DNA of 64,000 nucleotides, taken from positions 1 through 64,000 of the forward strand of contig JAANDG010000453.1 in assembly GCA_036852015.1 (NCBI GenBank). Direction: 5' to 3'. A program made the position numbers and the translations under genes. The notes under the pieces were generated by a model. That model was not told where the DNA came from, searched no databases, and was given only the letters and a program-made list of their open reading frames with translations. Within the stretch, counting starts at the first letter, position 1. Every line of letters starts with the position of its first letter. Shown in pieces: positions 32,447 through 44,600 of the stretch. Source of the stretch: Pelodera strongyloides (Eukaryota > Nematoda > Chromadorea > Rhabditida > Rhabditidae).

Positions 32447-35400
32447 GACTCTTTTCAAACCATTGGTGTCGTATTTCTTTTGCGTAATTAGTCACAGGAT
32501 TATCAACAGTTTGCGCGTTCGTATGGTTGTTAGCACGTTCGCATTGTTTCGATAGGACAGTAATCGTTTTGGATTTCTAACCAAATTGTTAGTGTTACTC
32601 TGTTACTCAGTTACTACTATTTTTCATAGTCTTCTGCTTGCTGTGATGCCCAAAGTACACAGGTTGGTGCCACTTTTGATTGCTACTAAACCAGCTCAAT
32701 TCAATTGGAGAGGGAGAATTAAAAAATAAACTACATCGTAACCGGACGTCAGCAGGATCTGATGCACGATGGTTGAATGGTTCAAAGTTACCAAACGACA
32801 GTGACCGATAGTCGAATGTCAGTGGATTTACGCTGATATGGTGTTGTGTTTACGTGTTTCTCTGTTTTGCTTTGAATGTGCATTCGACGTTTTCCTTCCT
32901 TCGTGAAATTGTACTTAGATGATGTCTTGGCTTCGCTCTGAATAAAAAGTTTGATCAGTCCCAAATGTCAACTGCATGACAGAGAGCCATGGGACTTTTC
33001 TATGTGTTGATATTGAGCTTTATTTGCGTGTTGATTTGTTGATTATTGCTTATGAGGTGACATTGCTGCTTTCTTCTACTGATGACAGTCTATGGAGTCC
33101 TTGTGTGGGAAATGAGCCGGCGGCGTATTGCGGCGGTGGAACCTTGGTGCACCTAGATTTAAATCGATGTTGCATGTAGACAGTATTATTCGGTTGTTTC
33201 GTTTATTGCTGTGTGTTCGGACGAAGTCGGCGTGAGCTGGTGTTTCTAGTTATTGCCCCAGCCCCAAGTAAGGAATTTTGTCATTAGTGCGAGTTTCCGT
33301 GTTCGCTTTCAGTTTGAATGTCTAATCCCCTGGTTCCGGTATCAGCGTCACCTTATGCAGCTAGCTTCACTCGGTTATAAGCATGGCGCTTCGCCTTTTG
33401 CGAACGGCCTCTGCCCATATTAACCCTTTACCCTATAGAACACCCAGCTGGTCGTTCCCTTTTCTCATCTCGCACACTCTCCTGGCACTCTGCCCGATCG
33501 TGAGGGACGCAGAGGAAGCACGCGGTCTTTCCTTTATCGATCGCCTCTTTGCCGCTTTGTAGTGCTGCGTTCTCTCTGATTCCTTCGTCACTCCCCATTA
33601 TTGCCCTCATTCTCTTCTCTCTCGATCCCTCTCTTTTCCTTTGAGATTTGCTTATCGCATTTTTGATTGTTGCAACAGTTTGTTGTTTTTATTACTGTTT
33701 TAGCATAGCCATTTACCGAGAATGTAAAAACGTGAGTGTATGTTATGAACAGAAGTCGTTGGTTTTCGTAACTGAGAAGTTTTAGCTAATTTATCTGTGA
33801 AATGAACTGTTTATTTTTAAAGCCTGGATTGCTGGTATGCCCTTTTTGAAACACTTGTAATGTTCGGAAAAAAGCGCTCCAGCACTGGAGGGCTAGTGTA
33901 CTACATCACAGAACGTGTTTGGCTGTTGCCGTCTAGTCATTGTGTCTGGGTGTTCTATTTTCGCATATTCTTATGGATTGTAAACCAGTCTCGAGTTGGC
34001 ATGCGTATTGTTTCATAATGATCACTATTCTGATCTTCTGACCACGAATATTAATATAATATTGATGTGTAATGGAGGAGTTTTTTCTTCCAGAAAACGT
34101 CAGACTTTTTATTGTTTTCGGTTGGATGGAAATGTGGTTCTTTTTTTCATGACGCATTTGAATTCGAACTGCCTACGTGCGAATATCGATAATACAGCGC
34201 GGCGCCGAATTCTTTCGCATATATTTGCCTTCTTGGACCGCGTATGAGAACTGAGAACAAAGTGCAAGCAATAGAAAGAACGAGCACAAGTCAATCGGGT
34301 TTCCTCTCCATCTCGTCAGGAATGTGTGGAATCCCCATAATTTTCCTTTTCCCAAAACTCCCCGAAACTCATTAGAATTGACAGCGTTCTTTCATTTCTC
34401 TTGTATATCCACTTTCTCTTAATAGTATTCTCCCGCTGCCAGTCTTCTATTTTCGTTTCCTAAAAACCGTATAGTGTCTGCTTGCTGTCAGTCAGCTTCA
34501 GCCATTTCCCGTGTCACGTCACCAAAAATGCAACTGATAAAATTTTTTTATCGAATTTAGTTTCCGTTTGTTTCAATTTGGTTTCCGTTTGTTTCCCTTC
34601 TTCATACAGTCTGTGTACTTCTCGACTTTTTTTCGTGGACTTCCTTCTCATTAATTATGATTACTGAATGATTACTATCCGTTTTTCTTGCTATTTCGAC
34701 CATTGCATTGATAAACTTCAAGAGAGGCTTCAAAGGAACGTGGGGAGTGCATATCCTGAAAGTATGCCTTGTTTTATCAGTATTGTCGTCCGATGTGTTG
34801 ATTATAAGAGTGCCGCGCACTTTTGTTGTTTCCTCAGCTTGGCAATCGTGAAAATTTCAACATTCCATTGCTTTCTTTGTACTTGTACAGCGGCTCATCT
34901 TGTGTTTATTTATTTTTTGATATATGAACTTTACGTACTCTGTCTTCCTGTAGACGTCGAGTGTCTAATTTCTAATCGACCATCAAAGGCACCCAATGTA
35001 TTATTTTCTATATCAGAAATAGTACCCAAAGGTTAGATACGTATCATGTATGTTATTTGTTGTTTGCCACACAACGGAATGAAAATAATGCACTATTGTC
35101 TGGATGATAGGAATTTTATAAATTGTATAGTTTTGGAACGACCGATCTTTTCAGCTCCCAATTTGTTGTAATGTTATACGTTATTTTGGGAAATTTCGGC
35201 AACAATCGTTCGTCACTTTTTGTGGATAATGTGAAAAGACGGCGTGGCGGCCGTGGTTTTTGTTTGCCATATCGATTTTTGTTTGAACAAGCGGTTTCAA
35301 TTTCCATTTCAACGATTTGGGAAATTAGAAGAAAATCATCTATTATTAGGTAGTTTCATAATTGATTGTGACAACAGAAGAGCATTTTATGTTTCTGCCG

Positions 35401-36314
35401 ATAACTCCGTATCCTTTGAAGTGATGCATAGTAAACGGTCACTTACAATTGAGGTATGATACTTTTCTAATTTCCCAATTATCTCCAAACGAATTGACAT
35501 GCGGGAACCAATTGATATATCAAATTCAGATCATTCGAGAATTATTTCCTGCGCTTTCCTTTTATTTTGTGAGTTTCTGACTTGTACTTTCAATATGATG
35601 TCGTTTTCAAACTATTTTGGTTTGCGTCGTGTAACTGTGTGAATAGAACTTCAATAGTTCTTTTTTGAAATGCTTTACCGAAAACTGCCAAATCGGAGGA
35701 CTTCTGCATAATATACAGTTCCATATCCCGTGAATTATGAATGTTATATATACCCTTCCCATTTGCTCTGTTCTCTGTTTAGCATTATGTTCGCAGGAGC
35801 GAGCGACTGTAGAGGTAGAGAGGGATTTAGTCCTTTAATTCTGTTTATGCATTCGAACACATAGATTCCCAGGCACTGTATTGTATGCCGTTCGTGCAGT
35901 TCTCTTTTCCTAAATAGTGAACCGATTGTTCTCTTTTTTTTTTCAATTTTGATCCAGCAAGCTATTTATAGAGTTTTGTATTGGTTGGTTCGGATCTCCG
36001 ATTTGCGACTACTGGTAGTGGGTCGGGTACAATTCAGGTGTTTGTTTTGAAGAGTGTTGAAGTTTTATGCAACCTTTTATTCGACCTCAGTCTATGTGTA
36101 GATAGCTATTGTTTGTGCTGTAGGCCTGCAGGCCTTGTTGTATGATTATGCTGGAGCTGGTTCCTATATTTCTGTCCATTTCTAATTGTCTTAGGCGGTT
36201 GTCAAGGATGGCCGTTTGTGTTTCTTCGTTCTATTTTTATCTGCCTTTTTTAATCGAAATCGCATTTGCTCCTTTGCCGTTACTTTTTTTAATTATTGTT
36301 TGAATATATTTCAG
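32447..36314. other. Intergenic or large 5' intron, no gene seen
   Basis: Long T-rich plus strand without supported ORFs. It may be upstream regulatory sequence or a large 5' intron of the myotubularin gene. Confidence 0.4.
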
Positions 36315-36868
36315 GCTTCATCAGAGAGAATACAGTATAAACAGTACAGTATAAACTCGTCTTATCTGTTCGCCTCTTTCTGGACAATTAACGCTAAATT
36401 TGGTGACAGTGCCCCAAAACAAGCCTACTGAAAGTCGGTCCTTTACTTTTCAAAGGTAAGTGAGATTTTTTTATATTTGTTCTTTTTGAAATGGAGAGAA
36501 ATAATGTTTTAGTTGTGTGCAGAGTTTAAATGTATCGTGATGTACGTGTAGTCCGTACCCGTCCCGTAGTCGTCTGCGAACTTTTGTTACTAACATTCGC
36601 AAGCTCTTAGTTAATAAATAAATAAATACCCGAATTAGTTATGAACGTGGAGGTTGCTGTGCGACAGTTTGCCGGCGGCTATTTGCTATTGCTATGAAAC
36701 TTTCAGGGTTTCATTCATTCTGGTTGTAAATGTTAGCAATTTTGAACTATTCTAAATTCTAAGTAATACATAATTTTTTATATTTTTTTCCAGGACGTGG
36801 ATCGTTTGATTGAAGCAGCTCTTTGCAGCTGGTCGGTCTGCCATCATATTAACCTTTTTTAATAAAAG
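36315..36868 (+). other. Two candidate 5' non-coding exons
   Basis: Block A, 36,315-36,455, follows ATATATTTCAG and ends CAAAG|GTAAGTG. Block B, 36,794-36,868, follows TTTTTTTCCAG and ends AAAAG|GTGAGC. These are the strongest paired splice signals in the 29.7-38.6 kb stretch. Both contain stops in the frames I tried, so if real they are untranslated exons that could join 38,590. Confidence 0.3.
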
Positions 36869-38149
36869 GTGAGCGGTTTTTTATTGGTGTTATTTTTTAA
36901 AGTATTGCCCATTTTTTGGAGTTATATGAATCTAACGGAGACGAGTCCCTGATTTGAATGGTAAGGACCATCAGTTGTTGCGGATATGCGGATTGCTCGC
37001 TTATGGGACGAGGACGTTTTATGTTTTCTCCATAATTGTGTTTAGGGGTTTATTTAGTTATGTGTGTTGTAAATGTAAACGTATCAAAATTTCACGTCAA
37101 TCGGTAATGTTTAGTACTCATAGGGACTATTATATAATGAAAAAGTGCTGCGAAAGCTCTTTTCTTGTCTTTGTTTTTTATCGCAAATTTTAGCACGTGA
37201 ATTCTGAGCGAGATAAAAAAAAGTTATCCTAAAGTTGGTCCTTTATTATTTCCTTTTCCATTTTACGATGTTTTCTTGAACATCGAACGTTTTTCTTAGT
37301 TTTTTTTACTCCTCCGTCCTCCGGTTAGCTCTGATTTTCTTATTTTGGAGTATATGCCTAGCAACCCTACAATTTATGGGGAAGTGAAAAATTCGTACGC
37401 ACGTAGTACTTTGTATGGTTTTTCATAGGGTGAAACCGTTGAAAATTAGCATCCTTTATCGTGCGTGGTAGTTGTATATTTCTATTTAATTAATTTCTTT
37501 ATACTTTGGTCGGGTTCTTGTAAAGTCTGGTCTCACTACAGGATTAAACTTTATGGTAGACCACTGTAAGCGTTATCAAAATAGTTCCGGAAGTAGAGAT
37601 AGAACAGTAAGTATTCCAGAATTAGTTGTGAGTATTGCGAGCAATTCTTTTAAGGACGTAGTTTTCCGCTTTCTCTAAAAAGATGGAGCTGTTGCTTGCG
37701 CAAGAATATTATATCGATCAATCAACCCTATCTTTTTTCTTACTTCTTTCTATGCGTCAATATCTTATGCGATAACGCTGGCGCCTCAAGCTTCGTTTTA
37801 TTGTCTCTCAGTTTTTGGCTTGCTTGCTTTTTTCTACAAAAGTCAATCGACACAAACACATTCTTTGGTGGGGATAACATTGCTTTACCTGTCTGTAATA
37901 TATTGAAGCCTTTTCGCTTGAAGGAGACTTGTATTTTTTTTTACTTTTAAAGGATCGTTTTCCTGTAGATTTAGGATATTTTTGCTTTTTGTCCGTATTT
38001 TGCTATGTTATAACCATGTTGGTTACGAAGTTTGAAGGTGTTTTCCTAAATGTGGAATCCATTTGTAACTTTATGGGAAAGTCGGCAATCACCCACAGAA
38101 GATACTGAGCAGTATACTGTTCGATTCATGGCATTGCGGTGGGTATACA

Positions 38150-38320
38150 GTATACTTGGATACAGATTGTGCCAAGGTGGTAGTGATAGTTATGTGGACA
38201 TGGATATACAGTAGTATCCGATTGTGCCAAGTGCCAAGATGATAAAATGATAATTATGTGGGTACACACTACACAGCGATAGCAGATTGTGCAAAGACGA
38301 TAAATGATAGTTATGGTTTG
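38150..38320. repeat. Degenerate tandem repeat
   Basis: About three copies of a unit of about 60-65 bases built on AGATTGTGCCAAG, GATAATGATAGTTATG and TGGGTACA. Confidence 0.5.
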
Positions 38321-38614
38321 CCATTGAATATGTTGCTGTTGCCTGAATATGTTGCTGCTACCTGTAGTTGGTGGAAATTTTCTGGGAACGTTATTTTGTT
38401 TGTGAGTACGAGTATGCAAAATAATTGCAATTGCAAACAGTTGTATTTATAGTTATAGTATTAGAGTGGTCCGACGGGCTTGCTATCTGTTTTTTGTCCA
38501 ACACTAGCCTGACCAAGCTTCAAGCCAGTAGCTTCATTTCTTAATCAATCAAATGTGAAATAATTTTATGTTAATTTGTTAATTTTAAGATCGGAGGCCA
38601 GCCTTGACTCGGAA

Positions 38615-41600
38615 ATGGTGATATCGAACGGCATGGACATTCCGAAACCGCAGGGTTATAATGCGTACGACGATGGGTGAGATTTGCATATATTTTTTTT
38701 TGATTTGGATGATAGTGTGGCTTGGCGTTGTGTTAGATGTTACTGTTAGTGGTAGTTATAAGTTATCATTGTTATGGGACATTGTTGGTTTGGCTTTGGG
38801 CGCCTGCTGTTCAGCAGAGAGCGAGAACGAAAGTTTACAGGATACATAATACATTTGGGATTGTACTACCGATAAAACCGAAATGTGTTTTTTGTATATA
38901 TTTTTATGGTTCTTCCAAGTATCACAAAAATTCGGTGTGATTCTGTCAATACTACCATATATAATATGACAAATTAAAAAAATATTCTCGTGTATTTCCA
39001 AGATACGGTAATAATTTTCAGCATAGTTGGAAACCCCCCCATTATTTGATCGTTTTAGGGATGCGATGGGCGCTTCGCCGGTCGGTTCACTTGCGGATGC
39101 TGGATGGAGTAACCTAAACTTGGTTAGTATTTTGATATAATATTTTTTTCCTTATTTAATTTGTGACTATCCTATCCGTTTTTGAAATATTGCTTTCTTT
39201 CGTTTGTTGCTGTCTGTGTTGAAAATGTGCCTGCGTCAGCAGTAATGATCTCTGCGCATTAACAGCTGATAGGCGTCTCGCTACTGTTTTTTTTTATTGT
39301 TTGTTTTCTCCATTTTGAAACTATTCCAAAAATAGGCAGCGGGTTAGGTAGATGCTTATCATTGTATTCTTGTGTGAGAGTAGGGGCTGTAATATAAAGT
39401 TGTAAAAACTTGTTGAGCGTTTCGTTTAAAGTATCAGTGTTGTGTCGAAATTTAGTCACATTTTGGACTTGGACCTAAGCGCGTGGCGTGTGTGCGCTTG
39501 CGTTTAATCAGGCATAAACATATTTATTTACTTAGACTGCTAAGCATTTAAGGATTTATTTGAGTTGGATGTGTTCCCTAGTAATATCGATTGCTAATAC
39601 ATTGTTCAAATATTCCCGTTTTCATGGAGTTTCTCTGTATTTGTATATGTTTGAACGATTGATCATCACATTTGCTCTCATTTTCCCGTATTTCATTGTA
39701 TGAGGTTTCTAGTGCTCTTACATTCCTCTTCTTCTCTGGCTTCTCTTCATTTTCCTCCTCTCTCACTGCTTTTATTGTCCATTCCATTCTCTTGTCTCTC
39801 CTCATTTCTTTATTTCTCTCCACTTTCCTCCTCTCTCACTTGTGCACTTTTTTTCGGTCCCGCTACCGCTACCGGAATTATTATTTGCTAGGCAAACAAG
39901 GAGAGGAGAGAGTGGCAAATTGTCGAAAATTAATAGAAATCACAGTCTCACAGTGGTTTGCTTCTATGAGGAGACTTCCGGGTCGTTCAGTTTGGTACCG
40001 TAATTTTTTGGTTCTTTGGACTCTGGGACTGCTTATTGCTTATGTACCTAGATTTATGTTAGGTATCCTACGTTTGCGCCTCTTATGGGGTTACAAGTAC
40101 GATTGACGATTGTAGTTACATTCCAACGTTTTTTTTGTAATGCAGGATAGTATCTTTACAATTTTTGTTTGTATGTCTTCGTTCTTTTCTTCTGGCGCCT
40201 CTTTGCTTTGTTGTTTAATGAATAGACAGGATAGGAGCCCACAGGAGATCAAAGTACGTTCAGTCAGCTGATCGTTTGGCGACAGCACATAAATTCGTGG
40301 ACTTGATCAATATCTTTTGGCTTTTACTCACATCCCATCCCCTTCATTCATTTGACTCCTCACTTCTCTCTCTGGACTCTCACTCTCTTTCTCCCTCTCT
40401 CTTTCCATCTCTGTCCCTCTCTCTCTATCCCCTCTCTCTGTGTCGAGTTTTCTGGTTCTCTCTTGTTTATTAGGGGGTTTCTGGGTTTCAGTCGTTTTTT
40501 CTCATTTAAAATTTCAACCCAGTCAATGACTGATGTCAAAATGAAAACACTGGCTGCTTATTGATTTTTTAGTTTATTCGATTAGCTACTTCTCATTCTG
40601 ATGACATCGGAGTGACGTGAAATTGATTTTTATTAATGGGTTGCGTAAGTTAACGCCGTTAACTGTTTTTTTTTATTTCGCAGAAAATTTCTAGATATTT
40701 ATCAAATGTGATAAGAGCCCGAGCTGCCCGTTAACTTTTTATCACGTTACTGCTGTTTTTCGGCCATTTCAGCTGTTTATCGCCTTGCACTTTATATCGC
40801 ACCATATTTCATTTATTGTGCTTTTTCCTTCTCATTTTCGCGTCTGCCAATGTGCGTAATGAACAGTTGTTTGGGTATTTGAACAGAGTTTTATGTTGTG
40901 ATGAGCTGCAGGTTAAATGCTAGTATAGTGAAAAAAAGTTGAATTTAGTGTTTAGTCTTCTCTATGTTAGTAGGAATAACAGTATCCAATAATCCAATAA
41001 GAAATAACTGTGGTATGGTACAACCGTACTGATACTGAGGCATTTATAACATAATGTAGCAGAAATAGGTTCGGAAGTAGAAAATCCAAAATTGACATCG
41101 AAATCAGTATTGAACTTTGGGGGGATGGCTAATATAGCGGAAATCTTGAAACGTCTACATCTCTGGATCTCATCCTTGAGTTTGTGCGAATAAATGGAAT
41201 AAAATGTTAAACAAGATTTTAATGCCATCTTTTTTTCAGGGATCTCTGCCAACATCACCCTCATTCCCGCGTACAATGCCTCCGCATTCGCCATCCGACA
41301 GCCATTTGCCTGAAGTTCCCGAGGAGCCAGTTGGGACTCCTGACCCACAGTTTGACCTTCTACCCGGGGAATTGGTATCGCAGAAGGCGACGTTCATCAA
41401 CAACCATGTCTATATGACGAATTATCGGGTTGGTTTTTTTAGTGTGTTGGTCTTTTTTTGTATGTTGGTGTTTTGGGATCTGTTTCTCGGAGTCAGAGCT
41501 CGCTTCGGCGGTATATTGTTATTTCCCTACGAGTTCGACGTTCGACTGAGAAGTGAAAAAACTTCCTCAAGATTTAGATTGGTTTAATTTATTGATTAAA

Positions 41601-44600
41601 AAGTGTGGTATAGTTTCCCTCGAATTTGTGAAAATGAGTTGAGACTGTGGAAGTAAAATTGTGAAATCATCTGGTCCAGTTCTTGACATCACCATTGTCA
41701 TTTGTCCTTTTCAGTTATGTATTGTCTCGCACGATGGCCGTGGATGCGCAGTGATTCCGCATGCTAATTTGGACGCGGTTGACGGAAAAGACTTGCAATT
41801 GATGATCACTTGCAAGGACGGACGAGTGTTTAGGTCAGTTGGTTTTGATTTATTTTAATTTTATAGTGCAAATTGTAAACTGAATCACTGCTCGAATATG
41901 TTACATACCAGCCGTTCGAAGAGCCCTACGGGCTCTTCTCCGACTGGAGGAATCGGCCTTCGGCCGATTTTTACACACTGTTCAAAAAAAAATTTCATTT
42001 ACGTTTATGTGGAAGCGTATAATTTGGTTCTGGACTTCAGCGTTTTTGCAAATCATGCAAATTTGCTATCGCACTTCTCTTCTATAATATCTCCTATATC
42101 CTCGACATATAAGCTAGCATAGCTCAACGGGTAGAGCGTTGGACTGTGAATCGAGAGATTGTGTGCTGCTGTGGGTTTGAATCCCGCCAGCCGCAAAGAT
42201 TTTGTATGTTCTCTTTCGATTGTGAATAGAAAATTTTCTTTATGAAAGGATTTCGTTATGTTCACACAAACAAAAAAGTAAACTCTTCTCCTTTATATAA
42301 TAAGATATTATGCAACAATGTCAGTTTCGTTCACAATCATCTGTAGTACTGTAATTTACAATGGTGTTGCTAATGTGTATACGGTACAGGGGAGAAGTAC
42401 AGTTAGCATTGAATGTTGGTTACTGGAAGAAAACATGATGGGACGAATGGTAAGGCTGAAAGTCATACCTCTATGTTTTAGAAAGAATAATTTCAGACTA
42501 ACAGCTCCGTCGAACGAGCTGCCCTGTGAGTGGTACAAGGAATTGTACAGACACACCACGCGAACAGATGTGCGCGATTGTTTCGCGTTTCAATTCTGCA
42601 CGGCCAACAAAACGAGCAACGAGAGGGAAAAGTGGCTCGAATATGAGTATCATAATGAGGAGGTGAGGAATTATGTGCTTTAGATCTTTGTTCAGTTTAA
42701 TGCGAAATACCGGCCGGTTTTTGAAACGTATTGTGGACAACTAAATTCGTACGTTTTTATTCTAAGGTACTCGAATTTTCATTCTAATTTAAACTCATTT
42801 GCATATTATGCGTAAAACTACAAGTTTCAAAAAAAAGCGGCCGGTATTTTGCTTTAAAAAAATAAGAGTTATGAGGTAACGCGGCTAAATAATCGTACAG
42901 GTCCTTGTTCACCTGAGATTAAGTGCGTTTATATGGCTATACAGTCTAAAAGTTTCTGGGAAGTATTGAGGAATGCGGGGAACTCGGCAGAGCTATAACC
43001 TTGTCCTGAAACATTGGATTTTTTCGTGAGCATTATCTGAAAAGTCTCTAGGTTGAAGCGACAGGAGATTTCAAGCGCCTCGACTTTCCCTCCGATTATT
43101 TCTACGTATCAAATGCGAATCGTGATTTCAAGTTGGTTTTTTTATTATTCTTATTATTATATCTTTTGCTAGCGCGATAGCGCGAACATAGTTTGGGTTT
43201 ATTGTTTATGGTTGTGATATTTGCCTTTGTGTGACGTTATTCCCTAGCTATCGGGTGTTTTACCGTGCCTTTGTGCCCTACAATGCTTTTTTATTGGGTC
43301 TGCAGGTTTAGCTGGTTAATCGGTTGATTGTACTGATACTGATTAGTCTCTTGATGTTGCGAATATAATGTCGTTCATTTCTATAATTGCACGCTTCAGA
43401 GTCTGCGAGACTTATCCCACAACGTTAATCGTACCGAATGATCTAAAAGATGCCGATTTGATGAAGTGCCGAGACTTTCGATTCCTGGGACGACTACCGA
43501 GCGTTGTGTGGAGATGCAAGGGCAAGGTGAGTGATTTATTAGTTTTTGAGTTTTTTTATGAATACCACTTTATTCAGAACATACAATCATCACACATAGA
43601 CTTAAGCATGTAGAATCCAGGGTCCAGTTTTTTTCCAGAAGTCGGGTTCCCGAGTTTGGAAGATATGTTTATGCCTACTCTATACATATAGCACGATGTG
43701 AGATCCTTTTCGTGGTTCTTGTATTGTAGGCAGATCACTGTTCCTATGTACATGATTTTTTTTCTGTTTGGGTGGTATGTGTTGCAATAGGTAAATCTTT
43801 GTTTATTGGTGGACAGCTAGATTTGTCCATTGACTCATATCTATTTGTCAATTGACGATTGACTCATGTTTTTTTGTCTTCAGAACACGTACCTCCTTCG
43901 TTCATCACAACCGCGTACCAGTTTATTTTCATGGCGTAGTGGGCCGGATGAGAAAATTTTGGAATGCGTACGAAAAGCCATGGATAAGGAGAAAGGTTTG
44001 TTATTATTTTCTGAAGAGAAGCCTTATTCTTATTGTACTTTAGGGAATTTTATTTCCATTTTTCTTGTGAAGTATCTTAATCTGTGGAAATAACTTGTAG
44101 AGTAGATGACTGATGACATAATCTTAATACCGTCGACCTACGTTTTCTATCTAGTCATATTTACAGCTTGAAACATGGTGCTTCACATATCAGCCAAAGT
44201 ATGAATCTTTGTGAAGGGGCGTTAATTGCGCTGTTACCCTATATATCTCGTTACTATTATATTTGCTCAGTGGTTAGTGGCTTGATTATATTTCCTTTCA
44301 TTTCAGGCGATGACGCGTTCATCACTATTATGGACGCGCGCTCATACACGGCCGCGTGGGCCAACCGGGCCAAGGGTGGCGGTTTTGAGAGCACAGGTTT
44401 GAATTTTATTTATTTCTTATTTTGGTGGTATTCAAAACCTGCATGTTATGCTGATAGCGGGGTGAACTTGAGTAATATTGGTGGGTTTTTTGTGTCTCCC
44501 ACATATACATGTGTTATTCATTTTACACTACTTTGCTATTTAGTTTGTTGTATATCAACTGTATACTGTAGATATTAATATTGTTTTTATTCACATCGTT

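Noticed and set aside
39672..40106. Ser/Phe/Leu-rich ORF of 144 codons in myotubularin intron 2
   Set aside because: Mostly a CT-rich low-complexity stretch inside an intron; no domain.
42318..42683. Continuous [13 protein letters not shown]... as an independent gene
   Set aside because: It is exon 5 of the myotubularin gene read with preceding intron; a TTTCAG acceptor at 42,496 and phase with exon 4 fix the real start.
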